NCBI GenBank assembly: GCA_964426915.1
Contig: CAYRTD010000044.1
Span: 1 to 25,275, forward strand
Direction of reading: 5' to 3'
DNA: 25,275 nt
DNA from: CAYRTD01 sp964426915
GTDB lineage: Bacteria; Bacteroidota; Bacteroidia; Bacteroidales; GCA-2748055
Below, in pieces: positions 1 through 7,986 of this stretch. Numbering within the stretch: the stretch's first letter is position 1; each line of letters starts with the position of its first letter. The notes under the pieces are model-generated. The model was not told where the DNA came from, did not search any database, and saw only the letters and a program-made list of their open reading frames with translations. A program made the position numbers and the translations under genes.

Positions 1-106
1 AAATTTTAAATCCTCGAATACATTAGTATACTGCGGTTTAAAATTTTTGCGCGCCCCCGTTTTAGCACGGGTTAGGCTTGATCTCGAACATTATGGACAG
101 ACACTA
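1..106 (-). repeat. Truncated copy of a dispersed palindromic element (left end)
   Basis: Read on the minus strand, bases 106-80 match 25227-25253 at 24 of 27 positions, with the shared core GTCTGTCCATAATGT. Further in, both copies contain GCAAAAATTTTAA. The first 46 bases are themselves an imperfect palindrome: 1-21 pairs with 26-46 at 16 of 21 positions around the spacer ATTA. A small hairpin CCCGT/ACGGG lies at 56-71. The element is cut off at base 1. No transposase is seen, so a MITE-like or REP-like non-autonomous element is the most likely class; that class is an inference. Confidence 0.8.
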
Positions 107-121
107 CTTACACTCTCACCA

Positions 122-168
122 ATACCGATTAATCGGTATGACTTACCAGATAATGCAAAAACATTATC
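122..168. other. Two strong hairpins between repeat halves
   Basis: Bases 122-139 are a perfect 18-bp palindrome (ATACCGATTAATCGGTAT). Ten bases further on, GATAATG (149-155) and CATTATC (162-168) form a perfect 7-bp stem around a CAAAAA loop. Both lie downstream of the clpB stop codon, between a full and a degenerate half copy of the repeat. They could help terminate clpB transcription, but neither is followed by a clear T-run, so this is tentative. Confidence 0.5.
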
Positions 169-187
169 GACTAACTCCTATGAACAC

Positions 188-238
188 CTTGATCTCGAAC
201 ATTCTGATCCAGACTCTCGACTCTATTGACAGACACTA
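188..238 (-). repeat. Degenerate half copy of the palindromic element
   Basis: On the minus strand this begins TAGTGTCTGTC (238-228) and ends with the 16-base block at 203-188 that is identical to 92-77 in the better copy. The middle is longer than in that copy by about 20 bases and includes a second partial AGAGTCTG start. This suggests a nested or rearranged insertion. The first three bases of this copy are the clpB stop codon. Confidence 0.65.
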
Positions 239-2833
239 AGTAGAGTCTGATTTAAAAATTACTTCGTCATTCCTGACATCAACAGTTATGGGTTTTTCAC
301 TGCTTACTTTGCCGGAAAGAATATTTCTGGAAAGTTCATTTACTAGATATTTCTGAAGTATTCTCTTTACGGGTCTTGCGCCATACTGTGGATCAAATCC
401 CCTGACAGAGAGCCACTTAAGAGCTGTGTCGGTTATTCTTATTTCGATATTATTCTCCAAAAGAGTTTTACGGAGCCGGTCAAACTGAATATTTACAATC
501 TCTAAGATCTGATCCTCCCTTAAAGGCTGGAACATAATGATATCATCAATACGATTCAGAAACTCCGGCCGAATGGTTTGTTTCAGCAGCTGAAATACTT
601 TGTTGGTGGTTTCATCCAGTTTAGCTTCTTTGTTTTCTTCCGTCAGATTTGAAAGTTCTTCATTTATGATCTGAGAGCCAAGGTTGGATGTCATTATAAT
701 GATAGTATTCCTGAAGTTCACAGTTCTTCCCTTATTATCGGTAAGTCTGCCTTCATCAAGTACCTGAAGTAATATATTAAAGACGTCGGGATGTGCCTTT
801 TCGATTTCATCAAGCAATACAACAGAATAAGGTTTGCGCCTTACAGCTTCAGTAAGTTGCCCCCCTTCATCATACCCTACATATCCCGGAGGTGCACCAA
901 TAAGCCTGGAAACAGAATGTCTTTCCTGGTATTCCGACATGTCGATTCGGTTCATCAGACTTTCATCATCAAACAGAAACTCAGCCAGGGCACGGGCCAA
1001 TTCTGTTTTCCCCACTCCGGTAGTACCAAGAAAAATAAACGTACCGATAGGCTTCTTTTCATCCTGTAAACCTGCCCTGCTCCTTCTCACTGCATCCGAT
1101 ACTGCTGCAATAGCCTCATCCTGTCCTACCACCCGCTTGTGCAACTCTTCTTCCAAATGAAGTAGCTTTTCTTTTTCACTTTGCAGCATCTTACTTAGCG
1201 GTATTCCAGTCCATCTTGAAACGATCTCTGCTATGTCTTCCCCGGATATTTCCTCTTTAATCAGGGCTTTGTTCTTTTGTTCTTCCAACAGCCTCCCGTT
1301 AAGGTCATCGATAATCCTTTCAGATTCCTTGATCTTACCGTATCGTAGCTCTGCTACTTTGCCATATTCACCTCTTCTCTCAGCCTCGGTAGCTTCCAGC
1401 TTATAACTTTCAATTTTCTCCTTTTCCTGCTGAATTCCGGAAATTATCCCTTTTTCTTTTTCCCATTTCGCTTTAAGTTCATTCCTTTTATCATTCAATT
1501 CAGCAAGTTGCTTTTGCACATTCTCCAGCCTGGATTTATCCTCCTCCTGCTTTACAGCTTCACGTTCAATTTCCAACTGTTTGATCTTCCTTTCAATAGT
1601 ATCGAGCTCTTCGGGAAGTGAGTTCATTTCCAGCCTGATCTTCGAGGCGGCCTCATCAATAAGATCAATGGCTTTATCGGGTAAAAATCTTTCTGTAATA
1701 TATCTTCTTGATAATTCCACGGCTGAAATTATTGCACTATCGTTTATTCTGACTTTATGATGGTTTTCATATTTTTCCTTTAGTCCTCTGAGTATCGATA
1801 TGGCACTAAATGTATCCGGCTCATCGACCATAACCGGCTGAAATCTTCTCTCCAGCGCTTTGTCTTTTTCAAAATATTTTTGATATTCACTAAGCGTGGT
1901 GGCCCCGATGGCCCTTAATTCACCTCTTGCGAGGGCAGGTTTAAGGATATTGGCGGCATCCATTGCTCCTTCACCCTTACCGGCTCCTACAAGGGTATGT
2001 ATCTCATCAATAAATAACACGATCTGTCCTTCAGAATCAATAACTTCCTTAACAACAGATTTTAATCTCTCTTCAAATTCTCCTTTGTATTTGGCTCCGG
2101 CAACGAGTGCTCCCATATCCAGTGAATATACTCTCTTATCCTGGAGGTTCAGGGGAACATCACCATCAACGATTCTGTGTGCCAGTCCTTCGGCAATTGC
2201 TGTCTTACCCACCCCGGGTTCACCAATGAGAATGGGATTATTCTTGGTACGCCTGGAAAGTATCTGAAGGATCCTGCGTATTTCATCATCCCTACCGATT
2301 ACCGGATCCAACTTTCCTTTCCTTACCATATCATTAAGAAATATAGCATAACGATTTAAGGAATTATACTGGTCTTCCGCTCCCTGAGTTTCAACTTTCG
2401 AGCCTTTCCTAAGCTCCTGTATTACTTGTTTCAACTCTTTCTTTGTAAAACCATTATCTTTCAGGAGTTGTGAAACAGAGTCGCCAACAGAAAGAATTCC
2501 CATCAGAATATGTTCAATGGTGACATATTCATCGTTCATCTCCCTGGCCTGAAGTTCGGCATTCTGAATGGCTTTGGAAGAACCATTGGACAAATATTGA
2601 TTTCCCCCGCTTACTTTGGGATAGGATTCAATTGTTTTGTCCAATACCTGCTTGATTATGCTCTCATTTGTTCCAAATTTTCCAAAAATAAAAGAACTAA
2701 CAGATTCATCTGTCTCTATGATTGCTTTTAGAAGATGTCCGGTTTCAACAGCCTGCTGCTGCATTCCCGCTGCTATAGTAAATGCCTGATTTAATGCATT
2801 TTGTGACTTTATAGTAAATTTATCCAGATTCAT
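236..2833 (-). CDS. clpB: ATP-dependent disaggregase ClpB
   Basis: Cytosolic AAA+ unfoldase that threads aggregated proteins through a hexameric pore, working with DnaK/DnaJ/GrpE. The 865 residues are the usual ClpB length. Visible in order: two N-terminal Clp repeats (about 1-145); first AAA module with Walker A GEPGVGKT (204-211), pore loop AGAKYKGEF (Tyr249) and Walker B FIDE (DE 276-277); the coiled-coil middle domain (about 405-525) that separates ClpB from ClpA and ClpC; second AAA module with Walker A GTTGVGKT (603-610), pore loop GYVGY (650-654), Walker B LLDE (DE 675-676) and sensor-2 GARPVKR (818-824). The start at MNLDKFTIKSQ aligns with other ClpBs. It is transcribed alone and divergently from the lipoprotein gene. 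I did not find a clear heat-shock promoter. Its TAG stop is the first three bases of a repeat copy. Confidence 0.98.
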   Translation of the reverse strand: MNLDKFTIKSQNALNQAFTIAAGMQQQAVETGHLLKAIIETDESVSSFIFGKFGTNESIIKQVLDKTIESYPKVSGGNQYLSNGSSKAIQNAELQAREMNDEYVTIEHILMGILSVGDSVSQLLKDNGFTKKELKQVIQELRKGSKVETQGAEDQYNSLNRYAIFLNDMVRKGKLDPVIGRDDEIRRILQILSRRTKNNPILIGEPGVGKTAIAEGLAHRIVDGDVPLNLQDKRVYSLDMGALVAGAKYKGEFEERLKSVVKEVIDSEGQIVLFIDEIHTLVGAGKGEGAMDAANILKPALARGELRAIGATTLSEYQKYFEKDKALERRFQPVMVDEPDTFSAISILRGLKEKYENHHKVRINDSAIISAVELSRRYITERFLPDKAIDLIDEAASKIRLEMNSLPEELDTIERKIKQLEIEREAVKQEEDKSRLENVQKQLAELNDKRNELKAKWEKEKGIISGIQQEKEKIESYKLEATEAERRGEYGKVAELRYGKIKESERIIDDLNGRLLEEQKNKALIKEEISGEDIAEIVSRWTGIPLSKMLQSEKEKLLHLEEELHKRVVGQDEAIAAVSDAVRRSRAGLQDEKKPIGTFIFLGTTGVGKTELARALAEFLFDDESLMNRIDMSEYQERHSVSRLIGAPPGYVGYDEGGQLTEAVRRKPYSVVLLDEIEKAHPDVFNILLQVLDEGRLTDNKGRTVNFRNTIIIMTSNLGSQIINEELSNLTEENKEAKLDETTNKVFQLLKQTIRPEFLNRIDDIIMFQPLREDQILEIVNIQFDRLRKTLLENNIEIRITDTALKWLSVRGFDPQYGARPVKRILQKYLVNELSRNILSGKVSSEKPITVDVRNDEVIFKSDST

Positions 2834-3010
2834 ATTTTTTTAGTGTCATTATTACAAAAGACCTGCCATTTGCCTGTGAGTGTCAATTTGTCATTTATCC
2901 AGCTTTTCCTATAACTTTAAGATCTTTTTTATAACAGATTAAAACTGGCTGAGAATGTATTTTATTAAATTGATTTTTTCTATTTTTAGCAAAAATTAAA
3001 AAATCACAAC

Positions 3011-3481
3011 ATGAAAAACTTATTGATCCTGCTTAGTATTGTTATTTTATCCGGGGCATGCAATACTTCCACAAATAACGAAACTGATTCTTCCCGGAGT
3101 AATAGTCCCATTGTACTTAGCATTGGGGAATTCTATGATAATCCCGATAATTATACCGGAAAAGAGGTGACGATCAGAGGGCTTGTAACCCATGTTTGCA
3201 AGCATGGCGGGCAAAAACTATTTATCGAAAACGAAGAAGATAATGGCTCACTCAGGATTGATGTCGGGGAGAATATTTCTGAATTTGACATTCAGATGGA
3301 AGGATCTGTAATTGAATTCACCGGTATCATTTATCAGATGAATGAAGAATTCGTTGTAGCTGCCGAAGAAGAACTTGCAGAACACCATAATGATGAGGAC
3401 GTTAATTGTCCGTCAGAAGAGGAAATGCCAGCCAGTGAAAAGAGTTATCATCTTGTAGCTCAGAATTTCGAGTCTCGGTAA
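3011..3481 (+). CDS. OB-fold-like lipoprotein of unknown function
   Basis: This 156-residue protein has a lipoprotein signal: a hydrophobic stretch after MKN and lipobox LSGAC, with Cys17 as the lipidated residue. After a Ser/Asn-rich linker, residues about 35-120 look like an all-beta OB-fold. They run from GEFYDNPDNYTGKEVTIRG through HVCKHGGQKLFI to VIEFTGIIYQM, in the style of DUF4920/tRNA_anti-like exported proteins. Cys63 and His65 sit in the VCKHGG motif, and His125, His126 and Cys133 lie in an acidic tail, so metal or haem binding is possible but not shown. It has its own terminator at 3511-3546 and precedes a PepSY-TM gene. No function can be assigned; the fold is an inference from the strand pattern. 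Confidence 0.85.
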   Translation: MKNLLILLSIVILSGACNTSTNNETDSSRSNSPIVLSIGEFYDNPDNYTGKEVTIRGLVTHVCKHGGQKLFIENEEDNGSLRIDVGENISEFDIQMEGSVIEFTGIIYQMNEEFVVAAEEELAEHHNDEDVNCPSEEEMPASEKSYHLVAQNFESR

Positions 3482-3510
3482 GTCTTTATTTTCATCAGAA
3501 ACAATCATGA

Positions 3511-3546
3511 CTGCTGCGGGGAACTGTATTCCCTCCAGCAGTTTTT
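3511..3546 (+). terminator. Rho-independent terminator of the lipoprotein gene
   Basis: CTGCTG (3511-3516) pairs with CAGCAG (3536-3541). An inner GGGGAA/TTCCC stem lies around CTGTA, and TTTTT follows immediately. It lies 30 bases after the lipoprotein stop codon, so the PepSY gene downstream probably has its own promoter. Confidence 0.8.
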
Positions 3547-3584
3547 CTTACATTTATATTTTTTTTCTGTAATTACCCACAGGT

Positions 3585-4151
3585 ATGAAATGGAGGAAAC
3601 TGAACCGTATTTTGCACCGTGATTTCGGTTACGTGTTTTTTGGAATGACTATCATCTACAGTGTATCGGGTATTGTCTTGAACCACCGCAAACCCGGTGG
3701 AGATGCCAGCATCGTTAGAAGATCGGAAGTGATCACACACGAAACTTTTGAAAAGGAAGATTTTAACAAAGATCAGATCTATGAATTTCTTGAAGAAAAT
3801 GAAATAGACCGTGATGAATACAAAAGTTTTTATTTTCCTTCTCAAAATTCAGCTGTTATCTACCTGAAAAACGGACATATTGAATATGATCTGGCTTCCG
3901 GTGAAGCAAGGCTGGTGACAATCAGAAAAAGACCGGTATTAACAGAATTCAACTTCCTTCATTACAATAAGCCAAAAAAATTATGGACTTGGTTTTCTGA
4001 TATTTACGCAGGGTCGCTTATACTTATTGCTATTACCGGATTATTTATTCTTAAAGGAAAAAACGGAATAAAAAAAAGAGGAGCTATATTGACAGGTATC
4101 GGCATAGTTATACCAGTGGCCTTCCTTGTGTATTACCTTTGGGCAACTTAA
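3585..4151 (+). CDS. PepSY-associated TM helix protein
   Basis: This 188-residue inner-membrane protein begins with the PepSY_TM signature: RKLNRILHRDFGY followed by a first membrane helix (about 14-33) ending in LNHR, with His11 and His34 on either side of it. A soluble loop of about 100 residues (35-130) contains a beta-rich PepSY-like part. It is followed by FLHYNK (His126), a second helix (about 137-156) and a third (about 166-186). In other bacteria, family members accompany iron/siderophore uptake or act as ferric reductases binding haem through paired histidines. That role is known for relatives and only possible here. No TonB receptor is adjacent. The upstream lipoprotein is terminated separately. 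The gene ends in a 4-base tail-to-tail overlap with a small minus-strand reading frame. Confidence 0.85.
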   Translation: MKWRKLNRILHRDFGYVFFGMTIIYSVSGIVLNHRKPGGDASIVRRSEVITHETFEKEDFNKDQIYEFLEENEIDRDEYKSFYFPSQNSAVIYLKNGHIEYDLASGEARLVTIRKRPVLTEFNFLHYNKPKKLWTWFSDIYAGSLILIAITGLFILKGKNGIKKRGAILTGIGIVIPVAFLVYYLWAT

Positions 4152-4252
4152 GGAAACAAAATAGCAGATGGCAATTCGTTCTCATTTTCGAAAACATTAG
4201 CCACGGGGCGGACTTCGCATTTTCCAGCTTCACAAACCTTGCAAACGAACAT
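4148..4252 (-). CDS. Possible small Cys-rich protein or gene remnant
   Basis: This 34-codon minus-strand frame starts at an ATG with AGGA seven bases upstream and reads MFVCKVCEAGKCEVRP, then a Val/Asn/Glu-rich stretch ending in AILFP. Cys4, Cys7 and Cys12 make a CxxCxxxxC pattern typical of small metal-binding sites. The frame stays open for 13 more codons upstream of the ATG before a TAG. The neighbouring frame further upstream (reading FLPVVVFSTP) joins it plausibly across an A-rich run near 4275-4285. A frameshifted remnant of a longer gene is therefore as likely as a real miniprotein. Its stop codon overlaps that of the PepSY gene. I do not recognise it, and the chance that it is spurious is substantial. 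Confidence 0.3.
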   Translation of the reverse strand: MFVCKVCEAGKCEVRPVANVFENENELPSAILFP

Positions 4253-4417
4253 TTTGATCCTGTCGTAAAAGTGTTTTTTAGTTTTGGGGTACTAAATACA
4301 ACAACAGGCAGAAACTCTGTAAATATTTTTATGATAAAGCAATCATTCTTACTCTTAATTTTTCTATATTCGACTAATATAATTTTTGTCTCTGCATTTT
4401 CGTAAGTCAATATTCTA

Positions 4418-7400
4418 ATGAGTGAACAGATCCTGAAAGCACTAATGCAGCTCTTTGCTATTATTGCCAGCCCGGAAAGTAATAAAGAAGACCGGCGGAC
4501 GATAGTCGAATCCTTTCTGAGCCGGCAGCTTAATCACGAGGTTGTAAAGGAATATCTTCAGGTATTCGATCATTTCTATACCATTTATCAGGAAAAACAA
4601 AAGGATAAGAAAACCAGGAGAAGAAGAATATCGGCCGATTCTGTGAAGGTTTTGAAAATATGTACTGAAATTAATAAAGCACTTGAGCAGCATCAGAAGT
4701 TCGTTGTACTTATTCAGTTGCTGGAATTTGTAAAATCCGAAACCGGAAAAATCACTAAGCAGGAGATAGAATTCGTTGATACCGTAGCTGATACTTTTAA
4801 CATAAGCAAAGACGAATATTTTCAGATCAAAGAATTCGTACTCTTCGACAAACAATCAATTCCTGATTCTCCGGCCATTCTCATTATCAATAATAAAGCA
4901 GCATTAGCAGCATTACATTCCGGGCAGAAAACCAAACACATGCAGGTTCCCGGGCTTTATGGTGAGTTAAGGGTCCTGAATATTGCTTCCACAAATATGT
5001 ACTTCATTCTTTACCTTGGTGACAAGGAAATAATCCTTAATGGTCAGCTCATAGAAAAAGAAAAGGTATATGCTTTCACCACAGGCTCTTCGATCAGAAA
5101 CCAGCTTATAAATCCCATTTACTATAGTGACATTGTAAGCAGATTTGCAGAAGATAAGATTAGGTCGAAGATCGTTTTTGAAGTAAATGATATAGAATAT
5201 CAGTTTAAGAGTGGCATAACCGGTCTTCATCGGATGAGCTTTACCGAATATTCCGGAAGACTGGTCGGAATTATGGGAGCAAGTGGTGCCGGCAAATCCA
5301 CGCTTCTGAATACCCTCAACGGTTCAACCGTACCAACCAGGGGCAGTGTAAAGATCAATGGATTTGATATTCATTCAGAGTCCAGGGAAATTGAAGGGAT
5401 TATAGGTCATGTCTCACAAGATGATCTGTTAATTGAAGAACTTACGGTTTTTCAAAATCTTTATTATAATGCAAAACTCTGTTTTGATAATTATTCCGAA
5501 GAACAACTTCTGGATGCTGTTAAAAGGGTACTGAAGAATCTTGGTTTACTAGAGATCAAAGACTTACAGGTAGGGTCCTCATTAAACAAAAAGATAAGCG
5601 GAGGTCAGCGAAAACGGCTTAATATTGCACTTGAACTCATTAGAGAGCCGGCAGTCCTTTTTCTTGATGAACCTACATCCGGACTCTCCAGCCGTGATTC
5701 AGAAAACATTCTTGATCTTTTAAAAGAATTATCTCTTAAGGGGAAACTGGTTTTTGTTGTTATTCACCAACCCTCTTCAGATATCTTTAAAATGTTTGAT
5801 CAGCTGATTATTCTGGATACTGGCGGATATCTTATCTATAATGGTAATCCTGTTGAATCGATTGTCTATTTTAAAGAAAGAGTTCATCAGGCAAACTGGA
5901 ATGAGAGTGAGTGTGAAACCTGCGGAAATGTAAATCCGGAGCAGATATTTAATATTGTTGAAGCATCGGTCATTGACGAACACGGGAAGCCTACCGATAT
6001 AAGAAAAATTGCCCCCTATGAGTGGAGGGATAAATTCCGGGAGAAAAAACAAAACGAGCCTGCAGAAAAAGAAATAAATGCCGGAGAAGAGGACCTGCCT
6101 GATATATCATTTAAAATCCCGGGGAAATTCAAGCAATTCTGGATCTTTGCGAAAAGGGATGTTCTGAAAAAACTAAGTGATAAGCAATACCTTGCAATAA
6201 ATTTCCTGGAGGCACCAGTTCTTGCCTTTCTGTTAACCTTTATTATAAAGTACTATGATGTTGACGTAGGCAATAAATTCGGCTATTCACTATACGGTAA
6301 CAGCAATCTGCCTGTATATCTTTTTATGTCGGTGATAGTTGCAATTTTCATGGGCTTAACTGTAAGTGCAGAAGAAATTATTAAAGACCGAAAGATCCTT
6401 AAAAGAGAAGCCTTTCTCAATCTCAGCTGGTCGGGTTATCTATCTTCCAAGATATTTGTGCAATTCGGACTTGCAGCTATACAGGCCGCAACATTCGTAC
6501 TTATCGGCAATGCCATTCTCGAAATAAAAGGGATGTTTTTTGTTTACTGGCTTGTTCTGTTCAGTGCCTGGACCAGTGCTAACCTTATGGGGCTTCTTAT
6601 CTCCGACAGCTTCAAAAATGTTGTAACTATTTATATATTAATACCATTTCTGGTAATTCCACAAATTATTCTTTCAGGAATTATTGTTAATTTTGAGAAA
6701 CTCAACCCAAAAATATCAAGTCCTAAATCCATCCCATTTTATGGGGAGATCATCACTGCCAGATGGGCTTATGAAGCCCTGGCAACTTACCAGTATATTG
6801 AAAATGATTATCAAAAAAGATACTACGATAAAGAAAAACTCCTGCGCAATGCAAGTTTTAAAGAAAGTTTTCTATTACGGGAGTTAATAAATAAAGCCCG
6901 TTTTGTGGAGAAAAACCTCGAAGACAAAAAATCCGGGGATAAAATTGCATATAATCTCGATCTTCTTAAAAAAGAAATAAAACAGGAGTACCAGTACAGG
7001 CTGAAGTTAAGTCAGGAAGAAAAAGGCGTTATGCTTGAAGAGCTTGATGTCACAGAAAAGCTCAATCCGGCCGAGATAAGTCATGAAGTCATCCATTCAA
7101 CAATATTGTATCTGAAAAAAATACAGGCATTCTATTCTAACGTTTACAGTTATATCTACAAAAAACTAAGTGAGCAAAAGCGGAATGAAAATGCTGCCCT
7201 CATCGACCAACTAAAAAGAAATCATCATAACGAAAATCTTGAAGAATTGGTTACCAATAAAAATGAATTTGAAAGGATTGTAGAATATAATGGTGAACTT
7301 ATACAGAAAAAAGATCCTATCTATCTGGATCCGACCAATAAATTTATAAAAGCACATTTTTACGCTCCACGAAAAATAATTTTTGGAAATTATATTCCAA

Positions 7401-7522
7401 CCATATGGATGAACGTGATGGTGCTATGGCTTTTCACCATTATTCTTTTTATCGCTCTCTATTACAGGGTACTAAAGAGATTTCTTGATTTTATTGATGA
7501 CATGAAATTCAGAAAAAAATAA
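4418..7522 (+). CDS. ABCG-type ABC transporter with TerB-like N-terminus
   Basis: This 1034-residue protein joins at least four parts. Residues 1-145 are helical and acidic, with a TerB-like ending (EFVDTVADTFNISKDEY). Residues about 150-262 are strand-rich, possibly FHA-like. Residues about 263-490 are an ABC ATPase with Walker A GASGAGKST (287-295), signature SGGQRKR (394-400), Walker B VLFLDEPTSGL (413-423) and switch His450. The rest is an ABC2-type permease with helices near 592-612, 631-650, 676-698, 706-729, 734-757 and 993-1016. The ATPase-then-permease order is the ABCG half-transporter arrangement. Between the fifth and sixth helices lie about 235 mostly charged residues predicted to be periplasmic, much longer than in ordinary ABCG proteins. 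A CxxC (499-502) follows the ATPase. No partner permease is nearby, so it may homodimerise. The substrate is unknown. Confidence 0.9.
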   Translation: MSEQILKALMQLFAIIASPESNKEDRRTIVESFLSRQLNHEVVKEYLQVFDHFYTIYQEKQKDKKTRRRRISADSVKVLKICTEINKALEQHQKFVVLIQLLEFVKSETGKITKQEIEFVDTVADTFNISKDEYFQIKEFVLFDKQSIPDSPAILIINNKAALAALHSGQKTKHMQVPGLYGELRVLNIASTNMYFILYLGDKEIILNGQLIEKEKVYAFTTGSSIRNQLINPIYYSDIVSRFAEDKIRSKIVFEVNDIEYQFKSGITGLHRMSFTEYSGRLVGIMGASGAGKSTLLNTLNGSTVPTRGSVKINGFDIHSESREIEGIIGHVSQDDLLIEELTVFQNLYYNAKLCFDNYSEEQLLDAVKRVLKNLGLLEIKDLQVGSSLNKKISGGQRKRLNIALELIREPAVLFLDEPTSGLSSRDSENILDLLKELSLKGKLVFVVIHQPSSDIFKMFDQLIILDTGGYLIYNGNPVESIVYFKERVHQANWNESECETCGNVNPEQIFNIVEASVIDEHGKPTDIRKIAPYEWRDKFREKKQNEPAEKEINAGEEDLPDISFKIPGKFKQFWIFAKRDVLKKLSDKQYLAINFLEAPVLAFLLTFIIKYYDVDVGNKFGYSLYGNSNLPVYLFMSVIVAIFMGLTVSAEEIIKDRKILKREAFLNLSWSGYLSSKIFVQFGLAAIQAATFVLIGNAILEIKGMFFVYWLVLFSAWTSANLMGLLISDSFKNVVTIYILIPFLVIPQIILSGIIVNFEKLNPKISSPKSIPFYGEIITARWAYEALATYQYIENDYQKRYYDKEKLLRNASFKESFLLRELINKARFVEKNLEDKKSGDKIAYNLDLLKKEIKQEYQYRLKLSQEEKGVMLEELDVTEKLNPAEISHEVIHSTILYLKKIQAFYSNVYSYIYKKLSEQKRNENAALIDQLKRNHHNENLEELVTNKNEFERIVEYNGELIQKKDPIYLDPTNKFIKAHFYAPRKIIFGNYIPTIWMNVMVLWLFTIILFIALYYRVLKRFLDFIDDMKFRKK

Positions 7523-7525
7523 AAA

Positions 7526-7552
7526 AACCGCCGGGGAAATTTCCAGACGGTT
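7526..7552. terminator. Bidirectional terminator between ABC and siaC
   Basis: AACCGCC (7526-7532) pairs with GACGGTT (7546-7552) with one mismatch, and a GGAAATTTCC palindrome lies inside. On the minus strand a run of T follows directly, as expected for siaC termination. On the plus strand it lies four bases after the ABC stop codon, with a weaker T-rich tail. It separates two convergent genes. Confidence 0.75.
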
Positions 7553-7576
7553 GATTTTAACTATACCGAGATATTT

Positions 7577-7957
7577 CTATTCTACAATTTCGATCATTTT
7601 AAAGGGTACCCTGATAATAGATTCATAATCCTCTCCGGCCTCAAGCATATCCTCGTCATCCTCCTCGTAATACCAGTTAACCTGTACGCTACTTTTTCCC
7701 TTATTTATAGCCTCAAGCTTTTTAAAAACATCAAGAATACATTTAGAAGAACTGGTATTGAAATATTCAAGTTGTACATTTACAATAGTTTTCTCCCTGG
7801 GATTTTTTGCATATTCATCAAGCCAGTCAACCATGGGTTTATAAAAATCAATGGAATTTTCAGGAATTGATCTTCCCTTTATTTCCATAACTCCCTCATC
7901 AGCATTAAATTTTATTGTTGGGGTTTTTGAAGACCCCTCAAGTGAAATCGGTTCCAT
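7577..7957 (-). CDS. siaC: SiaC-family regulatory phosphoprotein (DUF1987)
   Basis: This 126-residue single-domain protein shows the DUF1987 pattern: an N-terminal TPTIKF strand, GVMEIKGRSIPENS, a DFYKPMVDWLDEY helix and the LEYFNTSSSKCILDVF segment. In Pseudomonas aeruginosa SiaC the regulatory threonine is Thr68. Here Thr68 lies at the same number within YFNTSSSK, preceding the helix. SiaC is phosphorylated by the SiaB kinase and dephosphorylated by SiaA. In Pseudomonas the unphosphorylated form activates the diguanylate cyclase SiaD. The siaB gene lies 29 bases upstream on the same strand. No siaA or siaD is visible, so the output partner here is unknown. It is convergent with the ABC transporter and shares a terminator with it. 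Confidence 0.88.
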   Translation of the reverse strand: MEPISLEGSSKTPTIKFNADEGVMEIKGRSIPENSIDFYKPMVDWLDEYAKNPREKTIVNVQLEYFNTSSSKCILDVFKKLEAINKGKSSVQVNWYYEEDDEDMLEAGEDYESIIRVPFKMIEIVE

Positions 7958-7986
7958 TTTTAAGTTTTTGTTATTAATTTCATTTA

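Noticed and set aside
47..229. A 60-codon plus-strand open frame at the left edge.
   Set aside because: It lies wholly within repeat DNA and its hairpins, and has no domain-like pattern.
2834..3010. Heat-shock or standard promoter for clpB.
   Set aside because: A TTGACA is present on the minus strand, but no -7 or -10 box lies at a fitting distance, and no CIRCE-type inverted repeat was seen.
4108..4410. A 100-codon minus-strand frame starting at TTG upstream of the ABC gene.
   Set aside because: The part over 4148-4252 reads less like protein than the alternative frame with the CxxC motif; only a short upstream piece may be a relic.
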